Source: an uncultured Lachnospiraceae bacterium
GTDB taxonomy: Bacteria; Bacillota; Clostridia; Lachnospirales; Lachnospiraceae
Length of the DNA: 64,000 nt
Assembly (NCBI GenBank): GCA_900319245.1
Contig: ONNQ01000014.1
Coordinates: forward strand, 1 to 64,000
Direction: 5' to 3'
The notes under the pieces were generated by a model, which was not told where the DNA came from, did no database searches, and saw only the letters and a program-made list of their open reading frames with translations. Positions 9,158 to 19,178 of the stretch are shown here, in pieces. Each line of letters begins with the position of its first letter. Within the stretch, counting starts at the first letter, position 1. A program made the translations under genes and the position numbers.

Positions 9158-10096
9158 TTGAAGATCGTATTTATGGGAACGCCGGATCTGGCGGCGGAAG
9201 TACTGGACACAATGATGAGAAACGGCTGCGAAGTCAGTCTTGCGGTGACACAGCCCGACAGACCCAAGGGACGCGGACGGGGCGTGATCAAGACGCCTGT
9301 ACATGAGTGCGCCGACAAATGGGGAATTCCTGTATTTTCCCCTGTCAGGGTCAAGCGCCCGGAGGCCGTTGCACGCCTTCGCGAGGAGGCACCGGACCTG
9401 ATCGTAGTAGCGGCGTTTGGCCAGATCCTGAGTAAGGAAATCCTGGAGCTTCCCAGGTTTGGCTGCGTCAACGTGCACGCTTCGCTTTTGCCCAAATACA
9501 GAGGCGCCGCACCGATCCAGTGGGCCGTGATCAACGGCGAAGAGAAGAGCGGCGTGACGATCATGCAGATGGACGAGGGACTCGATACCGGCGATATCCT
9601 TCTGCAGGAGGAGATTCCGCTGGAAGCGAACGAGACCGGCGAGAGCCTCTATAATAAGATGGCGAAGCTTGGCGGCACGCTTTTGGTGAAAGCCCTGCCC
9701 ATGATCGAAGCGGGAACCCTTACGCCCATCAAGCAGGACGACGAAGCGTCCACCTACGCATCCATGCTCAAGAAGGAGATGGGCAACATCGACTGGAATA
9801 TGCCGGCCGACAAGATCGAGCGTCTGGTGCGCGGCCTCAACAGCTGGCCGGGCGCCTACACATTTATGAACGGCAAGATGCTCAAGATCTGGGCGAGCGC
9901 GGTGGCGGACAAGCCGGTCCAGGGAGCACCCGGAACGGTAGCCGGCACGGACAAAAAGGCAATTTACGTCAACTGCAAGGACAGCGTACTGGCCCTCACC
10001 GAGGTGCAGTACGAGGGCAAAAAGCGCATGGCGACGCAGGCCTTTTTATTGGGCGCCAGGATCGACGAGGGACAGGCGCTCACGGCGGAGCGCTGA
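9158..10096 (+). CDS. fmt: Methionyl-tRNA formyltransferase
   Basis: Transfers a formyl group from 10-formyl-tetrahydrofolate to Met-tRNAfMet before initiation. The hallmark HASLLPKYRGAAPIQWA of the formyltransferase domain is intact, and the C-terminal OB-like domain follows (about residues 205-312). The TTG start is preceded by AAAGGAG at 9144-9150. At 312 residues it is standard. It belongs to the def operon. Confidence 0.95.
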   Translation: MKIVFMGTPDLAAEVLDTMMRNGCEVSLAVTQPDRPKGRGRGVIKTPVHECADKWGIPVFSPVRVKRPEAVARLREEAPDLIVVAAFGQILSKEILELPRFGCVNVHASLLPKYRGAAPIQWAVINGEEKSGVTIMQMDEGLDTGDILLQEEIPLEANETGESLYNKMAKLGGTLLVKALPMIEAGTLTPIKQDDEASTYASMLKKEMGNIDWNMPADKIERLVRGLNSWPGAYTFMNGKMLKIWASAVADKPVQGAPGTVAGTDKKAIYVNCKDSVLALTEVQYEGKKRMATQAFLLGARIDEGQALTAER

Positions 10097-10234
10097 GGAT
10101 AGGTGCCTGTTGGGCCTGCAGTGCCGATCTGCGAAGATCGACAGTATTTGATAAGACAGATTCACGGGGAACGGCAGATCTGTAAATGCGCAGTTTTGCC
10201 GCTCTCCACTTTTGTATATAGACGGGAGTACGAT

Positions 10235-11647
10235 TTGAGCTTACGAGGCGAACGAGAAGCGGTTCTCACGATTTTGACAAGGATCCGGGAAGAGGGCACA
10301 TACAGTCACATTGCGGTCAAGGAGATGCTGGACCAGTGTGAGCGCGAGGGGATGGACCGCCGTCAGCGCGCGTTTGTCAAAAGACTGACGGAAGGCATCA
10401 TCGAGCGCAGGATCGAGATCGACAACGTGATCAGGACCTACACAAAGAAGGGAGCCCGTATTCGGCCCGTGATCCGGGACATTCTGCGGATGGGTATCTT
10501 CCAGATCCTGTATATGGACGCTGTGCCGGATTCGGCGGCCTGCAATGAGGCCGTCAAGCTCACCAAACTGAGCGGCAAGAAGGAACTCTCCGGCTTCGTA
10601 AACGGCGTACTGAGAACAGTTGCCAGAGAGAAGGACAAGGGCATCTTCGCGGCAGCGGCCAGGGAAGATGGGGCATCGTCCGATCCGGCGGCTTTATCCC
10701 GCAAGTATTCGATGCCGGAATGGATCATCCGCCTCTGGAACGAGCAGCGCTCGGAACAGGATACGCGTGCACTCCTCGAGGCGCTTCTCGAGGTCCGGCC
10801 GGTATCCATCCGATTTGACGATCGCTGCAGCGCGGCGGACATCGAAAAGATCCTCGCCGTCATGCAGGAAAAGGGCGTCACAGCCACCAAAGGCCATTAC
10901 CACGCACTGTGCTATGAGCTGACGGGCACAGACAGCGTCGCGACGCTGCCCGGTTATCGGGAGGGACTCTGGACCGTGCAGGATGAGAGCTCCATGCTGG
11001 TGGCGGAAGCCGCAGGCCTTCAGGGCGGCGAGACCGTGTATGACGTCTGTGCGGCGCCCGGCGGCAAGTCCATGCACTGCGCGTCGAAGCTTCTGGCGCT
11101 TGCAAAGAGAGCGGAAGAAGGCGCAGCGGCCGTGAAGGCCGGAACCGTACATGCTTTTGACCTCAGCAAGGGAAAAACGGCGCAGATCATGAAGAATGTC
11201 AGGCGCATGCACCTGCCCAATGTCGTGGTCAGCCAGCGTGACGCGCTGCTTCCTGTTCCGGCGGAAGCCGGGGCGGCGGACGTCCTTCTCTGCGATCTGC
11301 CGTGCTCAGGACTCGGCGTCATTGGCCGCAAGCGGGATATCAAATACCACGTCAGTCCGGCGCAGTTAGAAGAACTGGCGAAGCTTCAAAAAGATATACT
11401 TCGGAGTGCGGTCGGGTACCTCAAAGAGGGCGGCGTCCTCATCTACAGCACATGCACGATCAACCGGGGCGAAAACGAGGAGATCGCGGTGTTTATTGAA
11501 AAGGAACTGGGTTTTACAGCGGACCCCCTGGCACCGCATCTGCCGGCCGGTATTCCGGGGATCGACGGTCACATGCTGCAGCTTCTGCCCCATATTCACG
11601 GAACAGACGGCTTCTTCCTCGCGCGATTTATCAAAAAAACGGCATAA
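10235..11647 (+). CDS. rsmB: 16S rRNA (cytosine967-C5)-methyltransferase RsmB
   Basis: SAM-dependent methyltransferase of the Sun/NOL1 family. The N-terminal NusB-like RNA-binding domain covers about residues 1-140. The Rossmann domain shows CAAPGGKS, the motif-IV cysteine in DLPCSG and the catalytic STCT motif. The frame is open from a GTG at 10103, but those first 44 codons look non-coding. The TTG at 10235 has GGGAG six bases upstream and begins exactly at the NusB-like domain, giving 470 residues. The 138 bases after fmt hold nothing else recognisable. Confidence 0.92.
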   Translation: MSLRGEREAVLTILTRIREEGTYSHIAVKEMLDQCEREGMDRRQRAFVKRLTEGIIERRIEIDNVIRTYTKKGARIRPVIRDILRMGIFQILYMDAVPDSAACNEAVKLTKLSGKKELSGFVNGVLRTVAREKDKGIFAAAAREDGASSDPAALSRKYSMPEWIIRLWNEQRSEQDTRALLEALLEVRPVSIRFDDRCSAADIEKILAVMQEKGVTATKGHYHALCYELTGTDSVATLPGYREGLWTVQDESSMLVAEAAGLQGGETVYDVCAAPGGKSMHCASKLLALAKRAEEGAAAVKAGTVHAFDLSKGKTAQIMKNVRRMHLPNVVVSQRDALLPVPAEAGAADVLLCDLPCSGLGVIGRKRDIKYHVSPAQLEELAKLQKDILRSAVGYLKEGGVLIYSTCTINRGENEEIAVFIEKELGFTADPLAPHLPAGIPGIDGHMLQLLPHIHGTDGFFLARFIKKTA

Positions 11648-11692
11648 AGCGCAGTGGAGCAATAGTCTTACATCATTAAAGGACATAAAACC

Positions 11693-12793
11693 ATGCAGGA
11701 AAATGGAGTACATAAAGAGAGCGGCGCGGGCTGGGACATCAAATCCATGACCATGGATGAGCTCACCGCGCTGATGAAGGAAAACGGCTTCCCCGCCTTT
11801 CGGGCCAAGCAGCTGTATCGTTGGATACACGTCAGCCTTGTGCGGGAATACAGTGAAATGCGCAATATCCCCAAGGCCATGGCGGAGAAACTCTCAAGCG
11901 AGTATCCGCTCACAACCGTGCGGATGATCGACAGACAGGTCTCGAAGCTGGACGGCACGCAGAAGTATCTGTTTGCCATGGCGGACAATTCCCTTGTGGA
12001 GAGCGTTTTCATGCGCTACAAGTTTGGCAACAGCGTATGCATCTCCTCCCAGGTGGGCTGCCGCATGGGCTGCAGGTTCTGCGCGTCTACGCTGGATGGA
12101 CTGATCCGCTCTCTGACGCCTTCCGAGATGCTGGACCAGATCTATGAGATCCAGCGTGTGACCGGCGAGCGGGTGTCCCACATTGTGGTGATGGGGACGG
12201 GTGAGCCTCTGGACAACTACGACAATCTGGTCCGCTTCCTGCGCCTTCTCACCGATGAGAACGGACTCAACATCAGTCAGAGAAATGTGACGGTCTCGAC
12301 TTGCGGGATCGTGCCCAGGATCTATGACCTTGCGGACGAGAAATTCTCCATCACGCTGGCCCTTTCCCTGCACGCGGTCACGGATGAAAAGCGCAAAGAG
12401 ATCATGCCGATTGCCAATCACTATACGATCGCGGAGCTGATGGAGGCGGGGCGTTACTATTTTGACCAGACAGGCAGACAGGTGACGTTTGAGTACAGCC
12501 TGATCCGGGACGTCAACGACAGTGCGCAGGACGCACAGATGCTGGCGGAGCTGGCAAGGCCCCTGAAAGCGCATATCAACCTGATCCCGGTCAATCCCGT
12601 CAAGGAGCGCGGATACCGGCAGACAAAGGACGCGGGGGTGCGCGCATTTCAGAAAAAACTTGAAAAAAGCGGTATAAATGTTAGTATTAGGAGAGTATTA
12701 GGAAGAGATATCGATGGTGCCTGCGGTCAATTACGTCACAGGCATATTTCTGGTTGCAATGAACAAAATGCGTCCAGCCGTACAGAGGAGTAG
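11693..12793 (+). CDS. rlmN: Dual-specificity RNA methyltransferase RlmN
   Basis: Radical-SAM enzyme that makes 2-methyladenosine at A2503 of 23S rRNA and at A37 of some tRNAs. The iron-sulfur ligands are C123, C127 and C130 (CRMGCRFC). The second catalytic cysteine is in GACGQL at about residue 344. It is 366 residues with a normal domain layout. The last about 20 residues (from HRHISG on) are poorly conserved. The upstream AAAGGAC is a modest ribosome binding site. Confidence 0.95.
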   Translation: MQENGVHKESGAGWDIKSMTMDELTALMKENGFPAFRAKQLYRWIHVSLVREYSEMRNIPKAMAEKLSSEYPLTTVRMIDRQVSKLDGTQKYLFAMADNSLVESVFMRYKFGNSVCISSQVGCRMGCRFCASTLDGLIRSLTPSEMLDQIYEIQRVTGERVSHIVVMGTGEPLDNYDNLVRFLRLLTDENGLNISQRNVTVSTCGIVPRIYDLADEKFSITLALSLHAVTDEKRKEIMPIANHYTIAELMEAGRYYFDQTGRQVTFEYSLIRDVNDSAQDAQMLAELARPLKAHINLIPVNPVKERGYRQTKDAGVRAFQKKLEKSGINVSIRRVLGRDIDGACGQLRHRHISGCNEQNASSRTEE

Positions 12794-12795
12794 AT

Positions 12796-13554
12796 ATGCC
12801 ACAGTCTTTTTCCATCACTGATATCGGTCTGCGAAGGGAGATAAATCAGGATTACATATTTGCCAGCGATCTTCCGCTGGGCACTTTGTCATGCCTGTAT
12901 CTCGTGGCAGACGGAATGGGCGGCCATAGGGCCGGTGATTATGCGTCAAAGTATACCGTGGAGACAGTTGTTGACCATGTCGCGAGGACAAAGGACGCGG
13001 ATCCTGAGCTGCTCTTGCGAGAAGCGTTTCGCATTGCCAACACCGAGATCCGCCGCAAGGCGGGAAGGCGCATTGAATTCTACGGCATGGGAACGACGCT
13101 TGTCTGCTGCACGATCTGCGGCGATACGCTTCTTGTCGGCAACGTCGGAGACAGTAGGCTTTACAACTATCGAAACGGTGCGCTTAGCCAGATCACCGTG
13201 GACCACTCCCTTGTGGAGGAAATGGTCAGAGCCGGCACCCTTGACAGAAAAGACGCCAGAATCCATCCCGAGAGAAATGTGATCACCAGGGCGATTGGTG
13301 CGGAGGACCATGTCGAAGTGGATTTCTTCCGGGTTCCTGTATCCGAGTGCGGGATCATTCTCATGTGTTCGGACGGCCTTACGACCATGGTCGAAGACGA
13401 GGAAATCGGTGAGATCCTTGGCAGCGACATGACCCTGGAAGAGAAAGCAACCATTCTGGTCGCACGCGCGAACAACGCGGGCGGCAGCGATAATATCTCT
13501 GTAATACTGATAGACACTTCCCCGGCAGAGCACCAGTCGGATGCCGAGCTGTAA
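12796..13554 (+). CDS. prpC: PP2C-type serine/threonine phosphatase PrpC
   Basis: Metal-dependent protein phosphatase expected to reverse phosphorylation by the adjacent PASTA kinase. The PP2C motifs are visible: DIGLRREINQD near the start, ADGMGGHRAG, GDSR, and the C-terminal GGSDNISVILI. The 252-residue protein is soluble with no membrane segment. AGAGGAG lies just before the ATG, and the gene starts two bases after the rlmN stop. The phosphatase-kinase pair is conserved across Firmicutes. Confidence 0.93.
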   Translation: MPQSFSITDIGLRREINQDYIFASDLPLGTLSCLYLVADGMGGHRAGDYASKYTVETVVDHVARTKDADPELLLREAFRIANTEIRRKAGRRIEFYGMGTTLVCCTICGDTLLVGNVGDSRLYNYRNGALSQITVDHSLVEEMVRAGTLDRKDARIHPERNVITRAIGAEDHVEVDFFRVPVSECGIILMCSDGLTTMVEDEEIGEILGSDMTLEEKATILVARANNAGGSDNISVILIDTSPAEHQSDAEL

Positions 13555-13614
13555 CGTTTCGTGCGCTCAGTGCCCGAACATGAGAGGTGAGATCCAGGGA
13601 AGTGGAGAAATGCT

Positions 13615-15828
13615 ATGATTAAAATCGGTATGTTGATCGCAGACCGCTATGAGATCCTTGAAAAGGTCGGCACAGGCGGTATGGCAGATGTATATAAATC
13701 CAAGGACCACACATTGAACCGCTTTGTGGCGGTCAAGGTCCTCAAGCAGGAGTTTTCGGAAAACGCGAATTTTGTATCCAAATTCCGCGTGGAGGCGCAG
13801 GCCGCAGCGGGTCTGATGCATCCCAATATCGTAAATGTCTATGACGTCGGTGAGGAAAAGGGCATTTATTATATTGTCATGGAACTCGTGGACGGCATTA
13901 CGCTGAAAAATTATATTGGCAAAAAAGGAAAGCTGGGCTACAAAGAGGCGGTGACGATCGCACTGCAGGTCTCCATGGGACTGGAAGCGGCGCATAGAAA
14001 CCACATTATCCATAGAGATATCAAGCCGCAGAATATCATCATTTCCAGAGAAGGAAAGGTCAAGGTCACGGATTTTGGCATAGCCAAGGCCGCGACCAGC
14101 GATACGATCACGTCCAATGTCATGGGATCCGTGCACTATACATCCCCTGAACAGGCGAGGGGCGGATTCAGCGACGAGAAGAGCGACGTGTATTCCCTCG
14201 GCGTGACACTGTATGAGATGCTCACAGGCGAAGTGCCCTTTGACGGGGAGTCGACCGTGGCGATCGCAATCCGCCATATCCAGGAACCGATGCCGTCGCC
14301 CAGAAAGCTCAATCCGGACATCCCTTACAGCGTCGATCAGATCGTTCTCAAATGTTGTGAGAAGAGTCCTGACAGACGGTATCAAAATATGCATGAGCTG
14401 GCCACGGATCTCAAGAAGGCGATCAGTGATCCGGACGGCGACTTTGTAAAGCGCTATAATCCCGGCGATCTCGGCAGCACCCGCATGATGACGGAGGAAG
14501 AAAAGCGCCAGATCAAAGAGAGCACAGCGGGCGCCGAAAAGGTCCAGACACCCGTTGGCCGGGACGACGAGGAGGATGTGATCATCCGCAAGCCGTCCAG
14601 AACCGGCAAACATATCCGTGAAGACGATCTTTTTGACGAAGAAGACGATTATGACGAGGAGGAGAGAGAAAACTCCATGGACAGGATCGCGCGGATCCTG
14701 GCGGTCCTCGCAGTCGTGATCATCGTCGCGATCATTGCGCTGATCGTCGGCGGACGAAACGGCCTTCTCCCGATCGGCGGAGGCAGTCAGAACGCGCAGG
14801 TTGCAGCGACGGATGAAATGGTGGTCATGCCCAATGTAATTGGAATTGACGTCTCGGCGGCGCGTTCCGCACTCGTCAAGCAGGGGCTGATCCCGGAACT
14901 GACCTACGAGGAGTCGGACAAATATACAGTTGGCGTTGTTATGGATTCGAGCGTCGAAGAGGGCACGGAGATTCCGGTTGGAACGACCGTGGTGCTCACG
15001 GTCTGCGGCAACAGCGGATCGATCGTCCCGGACGTCGTGGGACTTCTCAGAGAAGAAGCAGTGGATCTGCTCACCGAAACCGGCTTTAACGTCAATATTA
15101 TGGAAGTCAGCAGCGAGGACGTCGAGGCAGGAATCGTTGTCGGACAGGATCCCGAGGGCGAGACCCAGGCGGAAGAGGGCACCTACGTCACCATACAGGT
15201 GAGCGGCGGTCCAGACCTCTCCGGCAAGACCGAGATGCCCAGCCTCTACGGCATGACGGAGCAGGAAGCGCGCAACACCCTGAACGCATTTGGCCTCAAG
15301 GCAGGAAACGTCAGGACGATCATTGACGCGGACTCCGAAAACAGAGGACTTGTCATAGCCCAGGACGTAGAACCCGGTGAGCTGATCGATGAAGGAACCG
15401 CGGTGAATTTTGATATCGCAGGCCAGCAGACCTACAGCTACTCGGCCGACATTTCCGCACCGACCCACAGCGAGGATCCGGACTATAAATCGGGCACATC
15501 GGTGCATATTACGATTGTGACGGAAGATGACCAGAAGCTGCTCGATACGACAACCTCCGCATTCCCCTATCGCATGGGCTGCACCGGCATCACGTCGGAA
15601 TACGGCACGCTGACCATGACCTATGAGGTCACGATCACGGAGACGGTAGAGGAAGAAGTCGAAGAGGGGACGGGCGCTGAAGAGGGCGCGGACACCGGCG
15701 CGGACACCGGCGCGACAGACGAAAGCGCAGAGACCGGAGAAGGCGGCAGAAAGACTGTGATCAGAACGATCGAGAGAACCGAAGAGAGAACAATCACCAG
15801 GGAACTGACCTTTACGCCTGAGAACTAA
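13615..15828 (+). CDS. prkC: PASTA-domain serine/threonine protein kinase (PrkC/StkP family)
   Basis: Membrane-spanning kinase that senses cell-wall fragments or lipid II and controls growth, division and dormancy exit. The kinase domain covers about residues 10-270, with ATP lysine K41 in VAVK and the HRDIKPQN catalytic loop from residue 133. An acidic juxtamembrane stretch (DEEDDYDEEERE) precedes one membrane helix at about 357-381. Three extracellular PASTA repeats follow, at about 400-610. The C-terminal about 130 residues are unusual: a Ser/Thr-rich region and a low-complexity Glu/Gly/Ala/Thr segment with GADT repeated. GGAGAAA precedes the ATG. This 737-residue protein is longer than PrkC of Bacillus. 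Confidence 0.94.
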   Translation: MIKIGMLIADRYEILEKVGTGGMADVYKSKDHTLNRFVAVKVLKQEFSENANFVSKFRVEAQAAAGLMHPNIVNVYDVGEEKGIYYIVMELVDGITLKNYIGKKGKLGYKEAVTIALQVSMGLEAAHRNHIIHRDIKPQNIIISREGKVKVTDFGIAKAATSDTITSNVMGSVHYTSPEQARGGFSDEKSDVYSLGVTLYEMLTGEVPFDGESTVAIAIRHIQEPMPSPRKLNPDIPYSVDQIVLKCCEKSPDRRYQNMHELATDLKKAISDPDGDFVKRYNPGDLGSTRMMTEEEKRQIKESTAGAEKVQTPVGRDDEEDVIIRKPSRTGKHIREDDLFDEEDDYDEEERENSMDRIARILAVLAVVIIVAIIALIVGGRNGLLPIGGGSQNAQVAATDEMVVMPNVIGIDVSAARSALVKQGLIPELTYEESDKYTVGVVMDSSVEEGTEIPVGTTVVLTVCGNSGSIVPDVVGLLREEAVDLLTETGFNVNIMEVSSEDVEAGIVVGQDPEGETQAEEGTYVTIQVSGGPDLSGKTEMPSLYGMTEQEARNTLNAFGLKAGNVRTIIDADSENRGLVIAQDVEPGELIDEGTAVNFDIAGQQTYSYSADISAPTHSEDPDYKSGTSVHITIVTEDDQKLLDTTTSAFPYRMGCTGITSEYGTLTMTYEVTITETVEEEVEEGTGAEEGADTGADTGATDESAETGEGGRKTVIRTIERTEERTITRELTFTPEN

Positions 15829-15850
15829 GCAGAGGAACGATACAAAGCAT

Positions 15851-16771
15851 TTGAGTACAAAAGGCAAGATCATCAAGAGCATAGCGGGATTCTATGAGGT
15901 CCATACCGGAGACGAGATCTACAGGTGCCGGGCGAGAGGCGTTTTCCGCGCGCTCGGCGTAAAGCCTCTGGTCGGCGACGACGTGGAAATCGACATCACA
16001 GACACGGTCAGTGTGCCCATGGAGGGCAATGTGGTAAAGCTCCTGCCCCGTCGGAACGAACTTGTGCGGCCCAACGTGGCCAATGTCGATCAGGCGCTTT
16101 TGATCTTTGCCATCACGCACCCGGCGCCCAGCTACAATATGCTGGACCGGTTTCTGATCACGATGGATCAAAGGGATCTTCCGGCCATTCTATGCTTTAA
16201 CAAACAGGATCTGGCGACGCCGGAGGAAATTGCGGAGCTGCGGGAGACCTATGAGTCCTGCGGCTGCAAAGTACTGTTTGTCAGTGTGCTCGCACCGGAG
16301 ACGCTGGGCGAACTGCGTGCGATCCTGGAAGGCAAGACGACGGTACTGACCGGGCCGAGCGGCGTCGGCAAATCGACGCTGATCAATACGATCTGTCCAG
16401 GCGCACGCATGGAGACGGGCGAACTGAGCCGCAAGATCAAGCGGGGGCGCAATACCACAAGACACGTAGAGCTTTTGGCAGGCGAAGACGGGACCTATCT
16501 GGTCGACACACCCGGATTTACGTCCCTATACCTGATGGATATGGAGCCCGAGGACCTGCGGCACTATTATTCCGAGTTCCGGGAATACGAAGGAAAATGC
16601 CGGTTCGACGGCTGCGTACACAGGAAAGAGCCCGGCTGCGCGGTCCGGGAGGCGGTGGAGGCCGGCGCGATCAGCCGGATCCGCTATGCGAATTACAGCG
16701 AGCTCTATGAAGAGCTGAAGATGAGAAAGCCCGACTATTCAGCCAAGAGGACGGCGAGAGCCGGCAAATAA
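15851..16771 (+). CDS. rsgA: Ribosome small-subunit-dependent GTPase RsgA
   Basis: Circularly permuted GTPase assisting late 30S maturation. The motifs occur in permuted order: NKQD (G4), then GPSGVGKST (G1), then DTPG (G3). They sit between an N-terminal OB fold and a C-terminal zinc domain (CRFDGCVHRKEPGC). The TTG start follows the prkC stop by 22 bases with AGAGGA upstream. In related genomes rpe and a thiamine pyrophosphokinase gene often follow; here ychF follows instead. Confidence 0.94.
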   Translation: MSTKGKIIKSIAGFYEVHTGDEIYRCRARGVFRALGVKPLVGDDVEIDITDTVSVPMEGNVVKLLPRRNELVRPNVANVDQALLIFAITHPAPSYNMLDRFLITMDQRDLPAILCFNKQDLATPEEIAELRETYESCGCKVLFVSVLAPETLGELRAILEGKTTVLTGPSGVGKSTLINTICPGARMETGELSRKIKRGRNTTRHVELLAGEDGTYLVDTPGFTSLYLMDMEPEDLRHYYSEFREYEGKCRFDGCVHRKEPGCAVREAVEAGAISRIRYANYSELYEELKMRKPDYSAKRTARAGK

Positions 16772-16796
16772 CTGCAAATAAGGAGATCATAGTTTC

Positions 16797-17894
16797 ATGA
16801 AATTAGGCATCGTAGGACTTCCCAACGTGGGAAAAAGCACACTGTTCAATTCCCTGACCAAGGCAGGCGCGGAGGCGGCCAACTATCCCTTCTGCACGAT
16901 CGATCCCAACGTGGGGATCGTTGCTGTGCCGGATGACAGGATTAAGCGCCTCGGTGAACTGTACCACACCAAAAAAGTGACGCCTGCCGTCATTGAATTC
17001 GTCGACATCGCAGGCCTTGTGAAAGGTGCCTCCAAGGGCGAAGGCCTCGGCAACCAGTTCCTGGCCAACATTCGTGAAGTGGATGCGATCGTCCACGTCG
17101 TCCGTTGCTTTGAGGATGACAATGTTGTGCACGTAGACGGATCCGTGGATCCGGTCCGCGATATTGAGACCATCAACCTGGAACTGATCTTCGCGGATCT
17201 GGAAGTGCTCGAAAGACGAATTGCCAAGGTGGCCCGCACGGCCAAGATGGACAAGGAAGCCGGCAGAGAGATGGTACTCCTTAAAAAGATCAAAGAGCAC
17301 CTCGAGAACGGGCAGCCGGCGTCATCCCTGGAACTTGCAGGGGAAGAGGAAGAGAAGTGGTTTGCAGGCTACAATCTTCTGACAGCAAAGCCTGTGATCT
17401 ATGCGGCGAATGTCTCTGAAGATGATCTCATGGATGACGGCGCCTCCAATGAGGGCGTCGCCAAGGTGCGTGAATATGCAGCGCAGAACGGATCGGAAGT
17501 CTTCGTGATCTGCGCCAAGATCGAGTCGGAGATCTCGGAGCTCGACGACGAAGAGAAAGCGATGTTCCTGGAGGACCTGGGCATCTCGGAGTCGGGCCTT
17601 GACAAGCTGATCAGTGCAAGTTACCGCACACTGGGCCTTATGAGTTTCCTGACGGCAGGAGAGGATGAGTGCAGGGCCTGGACTATCAAGATCGGCACCA
17701 AGGCGCCGCAGGCAGCCGGCAAGATCCACAGCGATTTCGAGCGCGGGTTCATCAAGGCGGAGGTCGTCAATTACGAAGTGCTCCTGAGAGAGGGATCCCT
17801 TGCGGCAGCGAGGGAGAAAGGCCTCGTGGGCATGGAAGGCAAGGAATATGTCGTCAAGGATGGCGACGTCATTCTGTTCAGATTTAACGTTTAA
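16797..17894 (+). CDS. ychF: Redox-responsive ATPase/GTPase YchF
   Basis: OBG-family P-loop protein associated with ribosomes and stress responses. G1 is GLPNVGKST (residues 6-14). The usual NKxD specificity motif is replaced by NVSE, the known YchF change linked to ATP preference. A C-terminal TGS domain is present (about residues 280-363, ending [11 protein letters not shown]). 365 residues, with AAGGAG upstream. It is followed by a strong terminator. Confidence 0.95.
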   Translation: MKLGIVGLPNVGKSTLFNSLTKAGAEAANYPFCTIDPNVGIVAVPDDRIKRLGELYHTKKVTPAVIEFVDIAGLVKGASKGEGLGNQFLANIREVDAIVHVVRCFEDDNVVHVDGSVDPVRDIETINLELIFADLEVLERRIAKVARTAKMDKEAGREMVLLKKIKEHLENGQPASSLELAGEEEEKWFAGYNLLTAKPVIYAANVSEDDLMDDGASNEGVAKVREYAAQNGSEVFVICAKIESEISELDDEEKAMFLEDLGISESGLDKLISASYRTLGLMSFLTAGEDECRAWTIKIGTKAPQAAGKIHSDFERGFIKAEVVNYEVLLREGSLAAAREKGLVGMEGKEYVVKDGDVILFRFNV

Positions 17895-17909
17895 TACATG
17901 ATTGTTGGG

Positions 17910-17945
17910 AAAAACCCCCTCTTCGTAGGAAGAGGGGGCTTTTTT
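17910..17945 (+). terminator. Rho-independent terminator of ychF
   Basis: CCCCCTCTTC (17915-17924), loop GTAG, GAAGAGGGGG (17929-17938), then a run of T to 17945. A-rich bases upstream may extend the stem. Confidence 0.93.
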
Positions 17946-18234
17946 ATGCCCGAAAGGGGACGACTTCAACCGCGACGAGAGGGGAGATCGCTCCGCCGGC
18001 GCCATGTGGCGACGGAAAAGTGTCGGAAATCCGCGAAAAATGTCGGAAAAATGCGACTATGCCGGAGACGGCGGCCAGAATCAACCAGATTTGGACGAAG
18101 CGGAAACGCAAATGCTACAAATTGTGCTTTGTCAATGTTAAAATTGTATGTCGGAGGATAGAAAATATCTCCGTAAAAAGGTCAAAATTTAGCAAAATTT
18201 TAGAATAGAAAAATCCGCTTACAGCGAAATGTTG
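17946..18234. other. Intergenic region with phased A-tracts upstream of lgt
   Basis: No convincing gene. CGGAAA-like units recur at 10-bp spacing around 18011-18049; TGTCGGAAA occurs at 18021 and 18041. AAAATTT recurs at 10-bp spacing at 18184-18200, followed by GAAAAA. Helically phased A-tracts are known to curve DNA and act as UP-like elements. Here they lie directly upstream of the lgt promoter. Confidence 0.45.
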
Positions 18235-18243
18235 TGCTATCAT
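18235..18243 (+). promoter_or_regulatory. Extended -10 promoter for lgt
   Basis: TGCTATCAT is an extended -10 with no good -35 at the usual distance; A-tracts lie upstream. The lgt ATG is about 40 bases downstream. Confidence 0.5.
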
Positions 18244-18284
18244 AGTACAAGGAATATAAAAAAGTGAGGAGATAGGACGAAAAG

Positions 18285-19178
18285 ATGGCGGAAATGATGG
18301 GTGAGATGGATATAGCGTTCCCGAGTCTTGGGATTTATCTGACGAATGTCCCCAAGACCATCATGATCGGCAATTTTGGCATTGCGCTCTATGGGGTCGT
18401 CATCGCGATCGGCATGATCCTGGGGCTTACATTGTCTTCGAAAATTGCTGCCAGGACCGGGCAGGATCCGGATACGATCTGGGATCTGGCCGCGAGCCTT
18501 ATTATCTTCTCGATCATCGGCGCGAGGATCTACTATGTGATCTTCATGTGGGACTATTACAAGAATAATCCCATCCAGATCCTCAATCTGCGCGGCGGCG
18601 GCCTTGCGATCTACGGCGGCATTATTGCCGGCGCGATCACGCTGTATGTCTATTGCAAGCGCAAGAAGAAAAGCTTCCCGCTCATTCTGGACACAGTGAT
18701 CTATGGACTCCTTGTGGGACAGATCCTGGGCCGGTGGGGGAATTTCTTCAACCGCGAGGTATTTGGAGAGTATACAGACGGCTTGTTTGCGATGCGGATC
18801 CCGACGGTTATGGTCCGGGAGCGCGACATCTCCGCCTCGATCGCAGCGCATATGACAGAAGGAACCAACTATATTCAGGTGCACCCCACTTTCTTATATG
18901 AGGGAATGTGGAACCTGGCGCTTTTGATCCTTCTATTAATCTATCTGAAACATAAGAGGTTTGACGGAGAGATCGCCCTTCTGTATTTTGCCGGCTATGG
19001 CATCGGAAGAGCGCTGATCGAATCGATCCGTACAGACCAGCTCTATATAACAGGGACGACTATACCGGTCTCTATGATGCTCGGCATTGTGATGGCAGCG
19101 GTCTCGATCATCGCCATCGCGGTGATCCGCACATCGATCCGCAAGAAAGAGACCCAAGCTGGCGGGAAAGCATCCTGA
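18285..19178 (+). CDS. lgt: Phosphatidylglycerol-prolipoprotein diacylglyceryl transferase
   Basis: Integral membrane enzyme that adds diacylglycerol to the lipobox cysteine of lipoprotein precursors. About seven membrane helices are visible. The Lgt signature GRWGNFFNREVFGEYT is at about residues 148-163. The HPTFLYEGMWN segment and the GIGRALIESIRTD motif are present. It is 297 residues long. The start ATG is preceded by GAGGAGATAGGACG. It ends with a polar tail (RKKETQAGGKAS). Confidence 0.93.
   Translation: MAEMMGEMDIAFPSLGIYLTNVPKTIMIGNFGIALYGVVIAIGMILGLTLSSKIAARTGQDPDTIWDLAASLIIFSIIGARIYYVIFMWDYYKNNPIQILNLRGGGLAIYGGIIAGAITLYVYCKRKKKSFPLILDTVIYGLLVGQILGRWGNFFNREVFGEYTDGLFAMRIPTVMVRERDISASIAAHMTEGTNYIQVHPTFLYEGMWNLALLILLLIYLKHKRFDGEIALLYFAGYGIGRALIESIRTDQLYITGTTIPVSMMLGIVMAAVSIIAIAVIRTSIRKKETQAGGKAS

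Noticed and set aside
10103..10234. N-terminal extension of RsmB from the GTG at 10103
   Set aside because: The 44 codons precede the conserved NusB-like domain, resemble no RsmB sequence I know, and the TTG at 10235 has a good GGGAG site.
15690..15720. Short GC-rich direct repeat in the prkC 3' region as a mobile-repeat fragment
   Set aside because: It encodes the low-complexity GADT repeat of the PrkC C-terminus and stays in frame.
13567..15882. A 771-codon minus-strand open frame opposite prkC
   Set aside because: It mirrors the prkC coding sequence; the plus-strand frame has a complete kinase and PASTA domains, and the minus frame shows His/Cys/Arg-rich shadow composition.
17898..18161. 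An 87-codon open frame after ychF
   Set aside because: It starts upstream of and spans the ychF terminator, is Arg-rich from frame bias and has no ribosome binding site.
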